DNA of 64,000 bases from Nocardia sp. NBC_00403. GTDB taxonomy: Bacteria > Actinomycetota > Actinomycetes > Mycobacteriales > Mycobacteriaceae. The translations under genes were made by a program, and so were the position numbers. The DNA is taken from NCBI RefSeq assembly GCF_036046055.1, contig NZ_CP107939.1, positions 7,874,001-7,938,000 on the forward strand, written 5' to 3'. Positions 18,273-28,669 of this stretch are shown here, one piece after another. How positions within the stretch are numbered: the stretch's first letter is position 1; every line of letters starts with the position of its first letter. The notes under the pieces were generated by a model. That model was given only the letters and a program-made list of their open reading frames with translations, searched no databases and was not told the origin of the DNA.

Positions 18273-18277
18273 GCTAG
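18230..18277 (+). CDS. Possible 15-residue leader ORF at the IS481 right end
   Basis: A short frame on the plus strand starts at ATG 18230 with GGAGG eight nt upstream (18217-18221) and ends at TAG 18275-18277 in the target duplication. Its last four residues, GQYS, match the transposase C-terminus because both read outward through the inverted repeat. Coding status is uncertain. Confidence 0.25.
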   Translation: MSARHAVTNVHGQYS

Positions 18278-18278
18278 C
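18273..18278. repeat. Target-site duplication GCTAGC, right copy
   Basis: Matches 17177-17182 and abuts the right inverted repeat of the IS481 element. Confidence 0.85.
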
Positions 18279-18304
18279 GCACATCACACCCAGGGTCGGA
18301 GAAA

Positions 18305-19135
18305 TCAGGGGAGGCTCGCGCTCATTCCGCCGGAGATGGTCACCGCTTCGCCGTTGAAGTGGCGGCCGTGATCGGAAACCAGCAGCAGCACCGCCTCGGC
18401 GACTTCGGCGGGATCGATCAGGTCGCCGTTCGGTGGGCCGGAGTTGAACATCTTCATGGCGTCTTCGCGGGTCGGATTTTCGATGTCCGGCATCAGGTGT
18501 CGCCACATGGCGGGGTTCTGGATCATGTCGGTGTCCACGCCGGAGGGTAGTACCGCGTTGACGGTGATCCCGTGCTCGGCCACTTCCAGCGACAACGATT
18601 TGACCAGACCCAGCACCGCCCATTTGGCCGCGGCGTAGTGGCCCGCGCCCTTGACCCCCATCCGGCCGACAATGGAGGAGGTCGCCACGATTCGGCCCCC
18701 TCGGCGTTCGATCATGTACGGCACCACGGCGCGGAAACTGTGGAAAACGCCGGTGAGGTTGACGTCGATCATGTCCTGCCAGGTCTGCTCGTCCATCTCC
18801 GCGACGGGCGAATTGGACGAGATGCCGGCGTTGGCGACGAGGATATCGATGCGCCCGAACTCGTCGACGGCCTGCTCGGCCACCGCATTCATCTCGGGCC
18901 CACTGCGCACGTCGGCCTTGATCGCCAGACAGCGGCCGCCTGCTTCGGCCACCAACTCGGCGGTCTCGGCGAGATCGGCGTCGGAACTCAGCGGATAGGG
19001 CACGGTGGCGATCGGTCCGGCGATATCGCATATCACGATATCTGCGCCCGCGGCGGCGAGCGCCACGGCATGGGCGCGACCTTGGCCCCGCGCTCCGCCG
19101 GTGATCACAGCTACTTTTTCGTCGAGATTCCCCAT
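18305..19135 (-). CDS. Mycofactocin-coupled type SDR oxidoreductase
   Basis: 276 residues. The Rossmann motif is TGGARGQGR, the catalytic set SSI and HYAAAKWA (Tyr-x3-Lys), with NAG in ILVANAG. Between beta strands it has the insert [20 protein letters not shown], which marks SDRs that hold NAD(H) tightly and pass electrons to mycofactocin. Such enzymes oxidise alcohols or carveol-like substrates. A second one lies at 56432. Now 27 bp from the IS481 end, so any former operon partner on that side has been separated. Confidence 0.88.
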   Translation of the reverse strand: MGNLDEKVAVITGGARGQGRAHAVALAAAGADIVICDIAGPIATVPYPLSSDADLAETAELVAEAGGRCLAIKADVRSGPEMNAVAEQAVDEFGRIDILVANAGISSNSPVAEMDEQTWQDMIDVNLTGVFHSFRAVVPYMIERRGGRIVATSSIVGRMGVKGAGHYAAAKWAVLGLVKSLSLEVAEHGITVNAVLPSGVDTDMIQNPAMWRHLMPDIENPTREDAMKMFNSGPPNGDLIDPAEVAEAVLLLVSDHGRHFNGEAVTISGGMSASLP

Positions 19136-19284
19136 GGTTCTACCCCCTATCCGCGCATGGCCCGGTAAGGCCCACCCATCCTCGCACGATCGAATCGGCC
19201 CCCGGGCACCAATGGCGGAAAGCGCCCATTTCGGAGATCGAAAAGGCGCATAATCCGGACACAGGCTGGTCGGCGGTTGGGAAG

Positions 19285-21090
19285 GTGGCGACGGCCGTGA
19301 GTACTACTACTCGAATACAAGCTGTTCGACCGTATCCGCAGCGTGTGGGACCGAAGGGCTCCTACATCTGGAAAATGATCACCACCACCGATCCGAAGGT
19401 GCTCGGGGTCATGTACTTGACCACCGCGATGACCTTCTTCTTCATCGGCGGCTTGATCGCCCTGCTGATGCGCGGTGAGCTGGCGCGGCCCGGCATGCAG
19501 TTCCTCTCGCCGGAGCAGTTCAACCAGCTGTTCACCATGCACGGCACCATCATGCTGCTCTTCTATGCCACCCCGATCGTGTTCGGTTTCGCCAATGCCG
19601 TGCTGCCATTGCAGATCGGGGCTCCGGACGTCGCGTTTCCCCGGCTGAACGCATTCAGCTACTGGCTATACCTGTTCGGTGCGACCATGGCGACCGCGGG
19701 GTTCCTCACCCCGGGTGGCCCTGCCGATTTCGGATGGACCGGCTATACCCCGCTGAGCACCTTCGAGCACGCGCCCGGCGCCGGTGCGGATCTGTGGATC
19801 ATGGGTCTGGCCGTCTCCGGTCTCGGCACCATTCTCGGTGGCGTCAACATGATCACCACCGTCGTCTGTCTGCGTGCCCCCGGCATGACCATGTTCCGGA
19901 TGCCGATCTTCACCTGGAACATTCTTGTCACCAGTGTGCTTGCGCTGCTCGCCTTTCCGATTCTGACCGCGGCGCTGATGGCACTGGCGTTCGACCGGCA
20001 TCTCGGCGGGCACATCTACGACACGGCCACCGGCGGAGTCCTCTTGTGGCAGCATTTGTTCTGGTTCTTCGGCCATCCCGAGGTGTACATTGTCGCGCTG
20101 CCGTTCTTCGGGATCGTCACCGAAATCTTCCCGGTGTTCAGCCGCAAACCGCTGTTCGGATACAGCACGCTGGTGTACGCGACGCTGTCGATCGCCGCGC
20201 TGTCGATGGCGGTGTGGGCCCACCACATGTACGCGACCGGCGCCGTGCTGCTGCCGTTCTTTTCGATGATGACCTTCCTGATCGCGGTTCCGACCGGGGT
20301 GAAGTTCTTCAACTGGATCGGCACCATGTGGCGCGGTCAACTCACCTTCGAGTCACCGATGCTGTTCTCCGTCGGATTCCTCGTCACGTTCCTGTTCGGT
20401 GGGCTTTCCGGCGTCGTCCTGGCCTCTCCGCCTATCGACTTCCATGTCACCGACAGCTATTTCGTGGTCGCGCACTTCCACTACGTGCTCTTCGGCACCA
20501 TCGTTTTCGCGACCTTCGCGGGCATCTACTTCTGGTTCCCCAAGATGACCGGACGGATGCTCGACGAGCGGTTGGCCAAGTGGCATTTCTGGACCACGCT
20601 GATCGGGTTCCACACCACGTTCCTGGTGCAGCACTGGCTGGGCGCCGAGGGCATGCCACGTCGCTATGCGGACTACCTGCCCAGTGATGGCTTCACCGCG
20701 CTGAACACGATCTCGACCATCGGCTCGTTCATCCTCGGCGCTTCGATGCTCCCGTTCGTCTGGAACGTCTTCAAGAGCTTCCGCTACGGCGAAGTGGTCA
20801 CGGTGGACGATCCGTGGGGCTATGGCAATTCGCTGGAGTGGGCGACGACCTGCCCGCCGCCGCGGCACAACTTCTACGAGCTGCCGCGTATCCGGTCGGA
20901 GCGTCCCGCGTTCGAATTGCACTACCCACACATGGTCGAGCGAATGCGGGCCGAGGCATACAGCGGCTGGGGCTCCGCCGGACAACATGCCACTGAGCTG
21001 CGCGAAGAGACGCGGACGGCGCTCGCCACCGACGGTGAACCCGATGCCCAGCCCCCGGAAACTCGCGCGCCGGACAGCTCCGCGCCGTAG
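19285..21090 (+). CDS. ctaD: Cytochrome c oxidase subunit I
   Basis: 601 residues from GTG 19285; GTG 19297 is equally likely because GGGAAGG lies 11 nt before it. Twelve membrane helices carry the haem and Cu-B ligands: FTMHGTIML (haem a), [10 protein letters not shown] (Cu-B His with the cross-linked Tyr), WAHHMY (Cu-B), and VAHFHYVLF (haem a3 and a). The protein reduces O2 and pumps protons in the aa3 oxidase. CtaC and CtaE are not adjacent, so this is a stand-alone or duplicate copy. A hydrophilic Glu/Pro-rich tail of about 40 residues follows the last helix. Confidence 0.95.
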   Translation: MATAVSTTTRIQAVRPYPQRVGPKGSYIWKMITTTDPKVLGVMYLTTAMTFFFIGGLIALLMRGELARPGMQFLSPEQFNQLFTMHGTIMLLFYATPIVFGFANAVLPLQIGAPDVAFPRLNAFSYWLYLFGATMATAGFLTPGGPADFGWTGYTPLSTFEHAPGAGADLWIMGLAVSGLGTILGGVNMITTVVCLRAPGMTMFRMPIFTWNILVTSVLALLAFPILTAALMALAFDRHLGGHIYDTATGGVLLWQHLFWFFGHPEVYIVALPFFGIVTEIFPVFSRKPLFGYSTLVYATLSIAALSMAVWAHHMYATGAVLLPFFSMMTFLIAVPTGVKFFNWIGTMWRGQLTFESPMLFSVGFLVTFLFGGLSGVVLASPPIDFHVTDSYFVVAHFHYVLFGTIVFATFAGIYFWFPKMTGRMLDERLAKWHFWTTLIGFHTTFLVQHWLGAEGMPRRYADYLPSDGFTALNTISTIGSFILGASMLPFVWNVFKSFRYGEVVTVDDPWGYGNSLEWATTCPPPRHNFYELPRIRSERPAFELHYPHMVERMRAEAYSGWGSAGQHATELREETRTALATDGEPDAQPPETRAPDSSAP

Positions 21091-21116
21091 CCGGCCACGC
21101 TCGCTAGGGTCGTGCC

Positions 21117-21752
21117 GTGACAGCACCCGACTCCTCCCGCATGTACGACGGGCGACCTGTTGCAGACCGCAGGGCCCAGCGACGGGCGCAGTTCCTTGCC
21201 GCGGGGCTCGAGTTGTTCGGTGAGAGCGGGTACCAGGACAGCTCGATCACCGCGCTGTGCCGGGCCGCCGGCCTGGCACGCAGCCAGTTCTACGAGCACT
21301 TCCACAACCGTGAGGAACTACTGCTCGCCGTCTTCGACATGATCCAGGAGGAGGCGAGGCAGGCTGTGGCCGAGGCAGTGGACCTGACCGAACCCGGTGA
21401 CGGCGTCGGCTGGGCACAGGCCGCCGTGCGCGCCTATGCCGAATCGCTCGGGCGTGACCCGCGCCGGGCGCGGATCTCACAAATCGAGATTGTCGGCGTC
21501 AGCGAACGGGTCGAGCAACACCGCCTCGACCAGCGCGACGCATGGATGACGTTCTTCGCCGATCAGTGCACACGCACCCTCGGACCGGACTTTGTCCCGC
21601 CGGGCGGCTACCGCGCGGCGGCAACTGGGTTCGTCGGCGCACTGAACGCCCTCGTACACCAGTGGAGCACCGGTGACTCGCGCCTCGACCTGGCGGCCGT
21701 CACCGAGGTGCTGACCCGATTCCTGACGAGCCTGACGACCGTCAGCGAGTAG
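21117..21752 (+). CDS. TetR/AcrR family transcriptional regulator
   Basis: 211 residues, GTG start, 26 bp after ctaD. The DNA-binding domain covers residues 18-65 (YQDSSITALCRAAGLARSQF, then YEHFHNREEL). The C-terminal domain is typical of TetR regulators of lipid or redox genes. It may be cotranscribed with ctaD. It converges on the lactate monooxygenase gene with an 11-bp overlap. Confidence 0.88.
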   Translation: MTAPDSSRMYDGRPVADRRAQRRAQFLAAGLELFGESGYQDSSITALCRAAGLARSQFYEHFHNREELLLAVFDMIQEEARQAVAEAVDLTEPGDGVGWAQAAVRAYAESLGRDPRRARISQIEIVGVSERVEQHRLDQRDAWMTFFADQCTRTLGPDFVPPGGYRAAATGFVGALNALVHQWSTGDSRLDLAAVTEVLTRFLTSLTTVSE

Positions 21753-22908
21753 CCCGACCGTTCGTCGTCGCCCGAATGTTGTCCCGGACCGCCGCCAGAT
21801 CCGGATAACCGTTCACCGCCATCAGCAGATCCGCTTCCGCCAGGATCATCCGCAGCACGTGGACCAGACCGGGCACCCCGGCCAGCGCAAGGCCATAGAC
21901 GTACGGGCGACCGATGCCGACCATCGTCGCGCCGAGCCCGAGCGCCTTGACCACGTCGGAGCCCGACCGCACGCCGGAGTCGAAAAGCACGGGCACCCGG
22001 TCATCGCAGGCCGCCACGACCGCGGGCAGCGTCTCCAGCGCGCTGAGGCCGCCATTCGCCTGCCGCCCACCGTGATTCGAGCAGTAGATGCCGTCGATGC
22101 CGCCGTCGATGGCGCGGCGGGCGTCGTCGGGGTGCGAGATGCCCTTGAGCACGATCGGCAAATCGGTCAAGGACCGTAGCCACGCCAGATCCGACCAGGA
22201 CAGCGGGTTACCGAAGGTTTGAATCCAGTTCAGGATGATGGTTTGCGGGTCGTCGGACCCCACCATCTTCTGGAATACCGGATCGGAGGTGTAGTTCTTC
22301 AGGACATGCCCGCGCAGCTGTGGGAAGTTGCCCGTCGCGAGGTCACGCGGTCGCCAGCCGGGAATCCAGGTGTCCAGGGTGACCGTGATGCCGCGGTATC
22401 CGGCCGCCTCGGCCCGGCTCACCAGGCTCGCGGCGAGGTCGCGATTCTTGGGCGTGTAGAGCTGGAAGAAGCTGGGCGTCGCACCGGCGTGCGTCACGAC
22501 CTCTTCCAGCGGGTCCTCCATCAGGGTGGAAAACACTGCGGGCACACCGGTTTTCGCGGCGGCCTCGGCAACCGCGATGTCGCCGTGCTTGTCGCCGACC
22601 AGCCCGATCACGCCGACGGGGGCCATGAAGATCGGGCTCGGGAACGTTATTCCCCACGCGGTGACCGACAGATCGCGCTCGGTCGCGCCGACCAGCATGC
22701 GCGGCACCAGGCCCCAGTCCGCGAAGGCATCCACATTGCGGCGCTGGGTCAGCTCGTCGCCCGCACCACCCGCGATGTAGGAATGCAGCGAATCCGGCAG
22801 CGCGGCGGCGGCCTTGGCCTCCAGGGTGGCGTAGTCGGCAGGGAACTCGGGCGGATGCCCGCCCAGCGCGCCGAAATAGATCTCGTTCTGATAATCGGCG
22901 AACGCCAT
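21742..22908 (-). CDS. Lactate 2-monooxygenase (FMN alpha-hydroxy acid oxidase)
   Basis: 388 residues, close to the length of the mycobacterial enzyme. The FMN barrel motifs are FMAPVG, the Tyr/Gln in FFQLYTPK, the flavin Lys in IVLKGI and the catalytic SNHGGRQ with DSGVRSGSD. The enzyme converts L-lactate and O2 to acetate, CO2 and water. Other family members (lactate, mandelate or glycolate oxidases) remain possible, but the extended loop around residues 180-215 is the monooxygenase type. Confidence 0.85.
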   Translation of the reverse strand: MAFADYQNEIYFGALGGHPPEFPADYATLEAKAAAALPDSLHSYIAGGAGDELTQRRNVDAFADWGLVPRMLVGATERDLSVTAWGITFPSPIFMAPVGVIGLVGDKHGDIAVAEAAAKTGVPAVFSTLMEDPLEEVVTHAGATPSFFQLYTPKNRDLAASLVSRAEAAGYRGITVTLDTWIPGWRPRDLATGNFPQLRGHVLKNYTSDPVFQKMVGSDDPQTIILNWIQTFGNPLSWSDLAWLRSLTDLPIVLKGISHPDDARRAIDGGIDGIYCSNHGGRQANGGLSALETLPAVVAACDDRVPVLFDSGVRSGSDVVKALGLGATMVGIGRPYVYGLALAGVPGLVHVLRMILAEADLLMAVNGYPDLAAVRDNIRATTNGRATR

Positions 22909-23122
22909 CGTTGCGCCTTTCCGTCGGTCGGCTGGACGATAGGAGGGTCGAGCCTCCCTCGCCGAATATTAGACGCTACTGTCCATCATCAAGGCCGGAG
23001 TAGTCGCGAACCATTCGACGACGGCACAGCGAAGGAGACTGTGCGTTGCCTCACAGTTTCGCAGGCCGACCGGCCATCCAAGGTGGTGTCCGGAACTGAA
23101 AACAGATTGTGAGTACTACGCC

Positions 23123-23425
23123 GTGGATCCCGACTACCTCGACAGACACAGTGACCACGACTCCGCTCTGGTTCGCCAGATCGCCAGCCTCCCGCTGCGT
23201 CGCCTGATGCGCCATGCGCTGGGTCTCTCCGAGGAGTCCATGGACCTACTCACCGCCGTCACCGACCGCCTCCGCACCGCCGAAGGTGCGCTGGCGGACC
23301 CCGCGACCCTGGGCGAGTGGTAGCCGATCCGATAAACCGAGCGCGACCTCGAGGAACTCCTCGCCACCGTGCCCGCGGCGGCACGTACCCCGACCGGAGA
23401 GTTCGGGCGGCGCCATCGCAGTACG
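23123..23425 (+). pseudogene. Small gene with two in-frame stops, unknown family
   Basis: From GTG 23123 the frame codes 66 residues (SALVRQIASLPLRRLMRHAL, then SMDLLTAVTDRLRTAEGA) to TAG 23321. It meets TAA five codons later, then continues as TERDLEELLATVPAAART. Both stops are one change from Gln codons (CAG, CAA), which would give an unbroken helical protein. No ribosome site is seen. The family was not recognised. Confidence 0.35.
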
Positions 23426-24076
23426 TCAGATGTCGATTCCCAAGCGGCGGGCCAGCTCTGGGGCAACCGGGTAGTCCCGCTCTTCGGGGAGAAGATCTTT
23501 GGCACGGTGCTCGTGGCCGCCCTGGAGGAGGCTGTGGATCTTTCGGACCGTGGGGGTGAAGTCCTCGATCTGCACCGTCCAGTCGTCGACGTAGCGATCG
23601 ACGAGGTGGCGGCTGATCCCCACCTGGATGGCGCGGGCATCCAATGTTGCGCCACGCAACGTCCTTTCCGGATCCCACTGCACATGGACGAGTGCCCGGC
23701 GAAGACGCGCGCGCCACTCGTCGGTGCTGCGGTATACCCGCTTGTCCGCGTGGGTGAGCTCCGCCGAACCGAGCGCCTCTTCCCACCCGCTGCGGGTGAT
23801 CCGCACGGCGAGAACCATTTCCTGACCGGGCTTACGGCCCCAATTGCTCCTGGCCATCATCCACAAGAACGACGGCTTGATCCATGTCATCCGCTGCCGC
23901 GAAAACGGCTCGACGAACCGGCCGTTGGCCACCGCGGGCTTACCGATCCCCGGCTGGTAGGCCTGATACACGACAATGGTGTCGCGGTCGTAGTCGGCTC
24001 GAATCCCATATCCCTTCATGCGATTCACCATGACAGCAGCTCGCGCCGACAGCAATCTATTTTTGGTCGATAGCAC
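23426..24076 (-). CDS. DUF4291 domain protein
   Basis: Up to 216 residues from GTG 24076; ATG 24031 or 24019 would trim a weak N-terminus, and none has a good ribosome site. The family pattern is clear: IRADYDRDTIVVYQAY, RMTWIKPSFLWMMARSNWGR, and WDPERTLRGATLDARAIQVG. DUF4291 proteins have no settled function. It stands alone. Confidence 0.85.
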   Translation of the reverse strand: MLSTKNRLLSARAAVMVNRMKGYGIRADYDRDTIVVYQAYQPGIGKPAVANGRFVEPFSRQRMTWIKPSFLWMMARSNWGRKPGQEMVLAVRITRSGWEEALGSAELTHADKRVYRSTDEWRARLRRALVHVQWDPERTLRGATLDARAIQVGISRHLVDRYVDDWTVQIEDFTPTVRKIHSLLQGGHEHRAKDLLPEERDYPVAPELARRLGIDI

Positions 24077-24129
24077 CTAAACCATGCGGCAAACGTCGGG
24101 CCGGCGGGCGAGCATGCCGATAGCGTGGC

Positions 24130-25485
24130 TCAACCGTCCTGCTTCCCGAGAAGTTCGTCCACGAGCGCGGTGGAATGGGTAGCCGAGCGCATTCGAGGGT
24201 GGTCGAGGACCTCACGCAAGAAGTCTCGTGTTGTCTCTACGCGGGCACCGGATATCCGGAATTCGGCGAGTGCTCGTTGCATGCGTGCGATGGCGCGGGC
24301 GCGGTCGGGCGCCCACACGATGACTTTGGCCAGCAGCGAGTCGTAGTGCGGCGGTATCTGGTAGCCGGCCTGCACGTGCGAGTCCACCCGGACGAAAGGT
24401 CCGCCGGGAGGGGTGAACTCGGACACCAGTCCTGGGGCGGGTGCGAATTCGGCGGCCGGGTTCTCGGCGTTGATACGGCATTCGATGGCCGCGCCGCGAA
24501 CCGAGATCTGGTCCTGGGTGTACCCGAGCGGCGCACCGGCGGCAATCCTGATCTGCTCGGCGATCAGGTCGATGCCGGTCACCATCTCGGTGACCGGATG
24601 TTCCACTTGGATGCGGCAATTCACCTCCATGAAGTAGAAATTTCCCGCCCTGTCCACCAGGAACTCCACGGTGCCCGCGCCGACGTAGCCCGCCTCCAAT
24701 ACACCGTCGACGGCCGCGCGGCCCATGCGCGCAGCCAGCCCGTCGGGCAGCCGCGGTGCCGGTGACTCCTCGATGAGTTTCTGATGGCGGCGCTGCACCG
24801 AGCAATCGCGCTCACCGAGGTGGACGCCCGCTCCGTGCCCGTCGCACAACACCTGGACCTCGACGTGTCTGGCGCCCTCCAGATACCGCTCGAGGTAAAC
24901 CCTGCTGTCTCCGAACAACATTCGTGCGGTTGCACGCGTCTCTTGGAAGGCGCGCCGGAACACCGAACTGTCACCGACCACCTGCATACCGCGGCCGCCG
25001 CCGCCCGCGGCCGCCTTGATGATCACCGGGTAGCCGATCCGATCGGCAAGTGCGTGGGCCGCGTCGAGTTCGAGCGGGTCGAGGCTGCCGGGCAACAACG
25101 GCAGCCCGGCCTTCGCCATCAGCGTGCGCGCGGACTGCTTGTCACCGAGCTGCGCCATCACATCGGCGGGCGGGCCGATGAGCGTGATGCCCGCCGCACG
25201 GCAGGCATCAGCGAAATCTGGTGACTCCGAAAGGAATCCGTACCCGGGATGGATCGCATCCGCGCCGGTCAGCTCGGCGGCGGTCAGCACGGCCGCGGCA
25301 TTGAGGTAGCTGCGTTTCGCGGCGGCGGGACCGATCTGCACTGCTTCATCGGCGAGGCGGACCACCGCCGAATCGCGGTCGGCGACCGAATGTACGGCCA
25401 CCGTGCGCACGCCCATTTCTCGGCAGGTACGCGCAACCCGCAACGCGATTTCGCCCCGATTGGCAATCAAGACCTTGTCGAACAT
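24130..25485 (-). CDS. accC: Acetyl-CoA carboxylase biotin carboxylase subunit
   Basis: 451 residues. The N-terminal biotin carboxylase fold (LIANRGEIALRV), ATP-grasp Gly loop AAGGGGRGM, metal residues MEVNCRIQVEHPVTEM and the catalytic Arg region are intact. It carboxylates biotin on AccB using ATP and bicarbonate. It follows the fused AccD-AccA gene by 16 bp. Its place beside the polyketide synthase suggests a dedicated malonyl-CoA supply. Confidence 0.95.
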   Translation of the reverse strand: MFDKVLIANRGEIALRVARTCREMGVRTVAVHSVADRDSAVVRLADEAVQIGPAAAKRSYLNAAAVLTAAELTGADAIHPGYGFLSESPDFADACRAAGITLIGPPADVMAQLGDKQSARTLMAKAGLPLLPGSLDPLELDAAHALADRIGYPVIIKAAAGGGGRGMQVVGDSSVFRRAFQETRATARMLFGDSRVYLERYLEGARHVEVQVLCDGHGAGVHLGERDCSVQRRHQKLIEESPAPRLPDGLAARMGRAAVDGVLEAGYVGAGTVEFLVDRAGNFYFMEVNCRIQVEHPVTEMVTGIDLIAEQIRIAAGAPLGYTQDQISVRGAAIECRINAENPAAEFAPAPGLVSEFTPPGGPFVRVDSHVQAGYQIPPHYDSLLAKVIVWAPDRARAIARMQRALAEFRISGARVETTRDFLREVLDHPRMRSATHSTALVDELLGKQDG

Positions 25486-25501
25486 GACGGCTCCCGATCC
25501 C

Positions 25502-27193
25502 CTACGCCACCGACCGGACCTGGGCCTGCCGCCGCGCGCCGAAGCGGCGGAAGCGCGCCCGCCGTTCGGCCGCGATGTCCTCGCCGCTACGGCCGCTCAG
25601 CTCGCGCAGGTTCGCCACGAGAGCGCGGTGCAACTGGTTCGCGGCCGCCAGCGGCGCACCGCCCACATCGTCGCCGGGTTCGGGCAGCACCGCGTCGACG
25701 ACACCGAGCCGCAGCAGGTCACGGGCCGTAAGGCACAGTGCTGCAGCGGCATTCGGCGCGGCGGCGGGATCGTTCCACACGATCGCCGCACACCCCTCCG
25801 GACTGATCACCGAATAGGTGCCGTTGGCGAACATCAGCACCCGGTTGGCAACACCGAGCGCCAGCGCGCCACCGCTGCCGCCCTCGCCGATGACCACGCT
25901 GATCACGGGCACCTGCAACGCGGACATCAGGCGGATGTTCTCGGCGATGACGATCGCCTGCCCTTGCTCCTCCGCGGTCGCGCCCGGGTACGCGCCCGGT
26001 GTATCGATCAAGGTGATCACCGGCAGCCCCAGTTTCTCGGCGAGACGCATGAGCCGCGCCGACTTGCGGTAGCCCGCGGGGGTCGGCATGCCGAAGTTGC
26101 GGGCCATCAACTCCTTCGGCTCGTGACCCTTTTGCTGCCCGATCACCATGACCGGCTGATCATCCAACCAAGCCGGACCACCGACGACCGCGGCGCAATC
26201 ACCGGAGATCCGGTCGCCGCGCAATTCCAGAAACCCCTCGAAGGCGAGCGCGAAGTAGTCGAGCGCGGTCGGTCGGCTCGGCTTGCGCGCCCTGCGCACC
26301 TGGGCCCAGGGATCGGTTTCGGAAACGAGGCCGGGATCGGCGATGGTGCCCGGATCGGAAAGAGCGGGCCCAGCGGCAGCGGCCACCGGCGTCACGATGC
26401 GCAGCAGCGAGCCGAGCGCCTGTCGCAGTCCCGATCTCGGCACGATCATGTCGATGAGTCCGCGCGCGAGCAGGAATTCCGCGGTCTGGAACTCGGCGGG
26501 CATTTCCTGCCGGATCGTCTGCTCGATCACCCGCCGCCCGGCGAATCCGAGCCGCGCGCCCGGCTCGGCGATGAGAACGTCGGACAACGTTGCGAAGGAG
26601 GCTGCGACGCCGCCGTAGGTCGGGTCGGTGATCAGGGTGATGGTCAGAATGCCGGCACGATCGAGTTGCTCGAGTGCGGCGCTGGTCTTGGCCATCTGCA
26701 TCAGCGACAGCGCGCCCTCCTGCATCCTCGCGCCGCCGGATGCGGTAACAATCAGCAGCGGAATGCGTTCGGCGAGAGCGGTTTCCGCGGCCTCGGTGAT
26801 CATCTCACCGACCGCGGTGCCCAGGCTGCCGCCGAGGAACCGAAAGTCCATGGCCGCGATGATCACCGGGTTGTCCTCGATCGTCGCGAAAGCGCAGAGC
26901 ACCCCGTCCGACATCCCGGTGCGGGCCCGCGCCGCGGCGAGCCGGTCCCGGTAGGGCTTGGTGTCGGTGAAGTCGAGCGGATCGTCGTCGGTCGACGCAA
27001 CGGCGAACGTTTCGAAGCGGCCGCCGTCGGCGAGTTGCCCGATGCGCTGTTGCGCGGTGATCGGGGTGTGCTTGCCGCATTCGGCGCAGACGCCGAGGTC
27101 GCGGGCGAATCGTTTGCCGTACACCGGAATCCGGCAGCCGGGGCAGAGCATCCACTCCGCAGCGCCGTTACGGCTGTCTGCTGACATCTTCAC
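25502..27193 (-). CDS. Fused acetyl-CoA carboxyltransferase beta-alpha (AccD-AccA)
   Basis: 563 residues; GTG 27193 has AGGAG at the right spacing. Residues 1-270 are the beta part with a four-Cys zinc ribbon (CPGC near 17-20, CAEC near 36-39). The oxyanion [15 protein letters not shown] lies near 145. Residues 285-563 are the alpha part ([41 protein letters not shown]). The fused single-chain form is known from bacterial polyketide clusters. It moves CO2 from biotin to acetyl-CoA. It is divergent from KS-alpha with a 207-bp shared promoter region. Confidence 0.93.
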   Translation of the reverse strand: MKMSADSRNGAAEWMLCPGCRIPVYGKRFARDLGVCAECGKHTPITAQQRIGQLADGGRFETFAVASTDDDPLDFTDTKPYRDRLAAARARTGMSDGVLCAFATIEDNPVIIAAMDFRFLGGSLGTAVGEMITEAAETALAERIPLLIVTASGGARMQEGALSLMQMAKTSAALEQLDRAGILTITLITDPTYGGVAASFATLSDVLIAEPGARLGFAGRRVIEQTIRQEMPAEFQTAEFLLARGLIDMIVPRSGLRQALGSLLRIVTPVAAAAGPALSDPGTIADPGLVSETDPWAQVRRARKPSRPTALDYFALAFEGFLELRGDRISGDCAAVVGGPAWLDDQPVMVIGQQKGHEPKELMARNFGMPTPAGYRKSARLMRLAEKLGLPVITLIDTPGAYPGATAEEQGQAIVIAENIRLMSALQVPVISVVIGEGGSGGALALGVANRVLMFANGTYSVISPEGCAAIVWNDPAAAPNAAAALCLTARDLLRLGVVDAVLPEPGDDVGGAPLAAANQLHRALVANLRELSGRSGEDIAAERRARFRRFGARRQAQVRSVA

Positions 27194-27400
27194 GCGTTTC
27201 TCCTGTGCTCGATAACGCCGGCCACGTGACTACTCCCCACAGCTTCCGCGCGCCCACTAGAGAACAACTGGACTCGCGGGCTCGAGTGAGGTTCGAGGGC
27301 GCCATCGGATGCTTGGTGCCGATCAACGCTGGAATGGCGAGAACCTCGTCGGCGTGAAGGGAGATACAGCTATGCACACCTTCGTCACCGGTGGTGCGAG

Positions 27401-28669
27401 ATGACCCGCCGTGTTGTCGTCACCGGACTCGGCGTTCGCGCGCCGGGCGGATCCGGCAAGGACGAGTTCTGGAAACTGCTGTCCTCGGGCCGCACCGCCA
27501 CCCGCCGGATTTCGTTCTTCGACGCCTCGCCCTACCGATCCCGAGTAGCAGGCGAAGCAGACTTCGATCCGGTGCTGGAGGGTCTGTCGCCCCGAGAGAT
27601 TCGGCGGATGGACCGCGCCGTCCAATTCGCTGTCGTGTGTGCGCGGGAGGCTGTGGCCGACAGCGGGCTGGATATCGGCTCGCTCGACCCGCACCGCCTC
27701 GGCGTCAGCCTCGGCAGCGCGGTGGCCGCGGCAACCAGCCTGGAACAGGAATACCTGGTGCTGTCGGATTCCGGGCGGAACTGGCTGGTCGACCAGAACT
27801 ACCTGTCGCCGCACATGTTCGACTACATGATCCCGAGCGTGATGCCCGCGGAGGTGGCCTGGAGCGTGGGCGCCGAGGGTCCGGTCGCGATGGTCTCCAA
27901 TGGCTGCACCTCCGGTCTCGACTCGGTCGGGCACGCGGTGCAGTTGATCCGTGAGGGCTCGGCAGAGGTCATGCTCGCAGGTGCGTCCGACACCCCGATC
28001 ACTCCGATCGTGGTGGCCTGTTTCGACGCGATCAAGGCGACCACCTCCCGCAATGACGAGCCCGAAGTGGCCTCGCGCCCCTTCGACAACTCCCGCAACG
28101 GGTTCGTGCTCGCCGAGGGCGCGGCGATGTTCGTGCTGGAAGAGTACGAGAGCGCCCGCGCCCGCGGCGCGCACATCTACGCGGAGATCTCCGGCTACGC
28201 GACTCGATGCAACGCCTACCACATGACGGGGCTGAAGGCCGATGGCCGGGAAATGGCCGAGGCGATCCGGGTGGCGCTCGACGAATCGCAGATCGACCCG
28301 ACCGAGGTCGATTACATCAATGCGCACGGCTCCGGTACCAGGCAGAACGACCGGCACGAAACAGCAGCGGTGAAGCGCAGCCTCGGCGCGCATGCGTACG
28401 AGACCCCGATGAGTTCGATCAAGTCGATGGTCGGCCACTCGCTCGGCGCGATCGGGTCGGTCGAGATCGCGGCCTCGCTTCTGGCCCTCGAGTACCAGGT
28501 GGTGCCGCCGACGGCGAATCTGCACGAACCCGATCCGGAATGCGACCTGGACTATGTGCCGCTGGTCGCGCGCGATCATCGGATGGACACCGTGCTCACC
28601 GTCGGCAGCGGGTTCGGCGGATTCCAGAGCGCCATGGTGCTGCGCCACCCGAAGGGTGCGGCGGCATGA
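27401..28669 (+). CDS. Type II PKS ketosynthase alpha (KS-alpha)
   Basis: 422 residues, the size of ActI-ORF1-type ketosynthases. The active-site Cys is C169 in [15 protein letters not shown]. The catalytic His residues lie in NAHGSGT and [10 protein letters not shown]. It elongates the ACP-bound poly-beta-ketone together with the chain-length factor, whose start overlaps its stop by 4 bp. No strong ribosome site precedes the ATG. FabF of fatty acid synthesis is the alternative, but the CLF and ACP partners make the PKS call firm. Confidence 0.96.
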   Translation: MTRRVVVTGLGVRAPGGSGKDEFWKLLSSGRTATRRISFFDASPYRSRVAGEADFDPVLEGLSPREIRRMDRAVQFAVVCAREAVADSGLDIGSLDPHRLGVSLGSAVAAATSLEQEYLVLSDSGRNWLVDQNYLSPHMFDYMIPSVMPAEVAWSVGAEGPVAMVSNGCTSGLDSVGHAVQLIREGSAEVMLAGASDTPITPIVVACFDAIKATTSRNDEPEVASRPFDNSRNGFVLAEGAAMFVLEEYESARARGAHIYAEISGYATRCNAYHMTGLKADGREMAEAIRVALDESQIDPTEVDYINAHGSGTRQNDRHETAAVKRSLGAHAYETPMSSIKSMVGHSLGAIGSVEIAASLLALEYQVVPPTANLHEPDPECDLDYVPLVARDHRMDTVLTVGSGFGGFQSAMVLRHPKGAAA

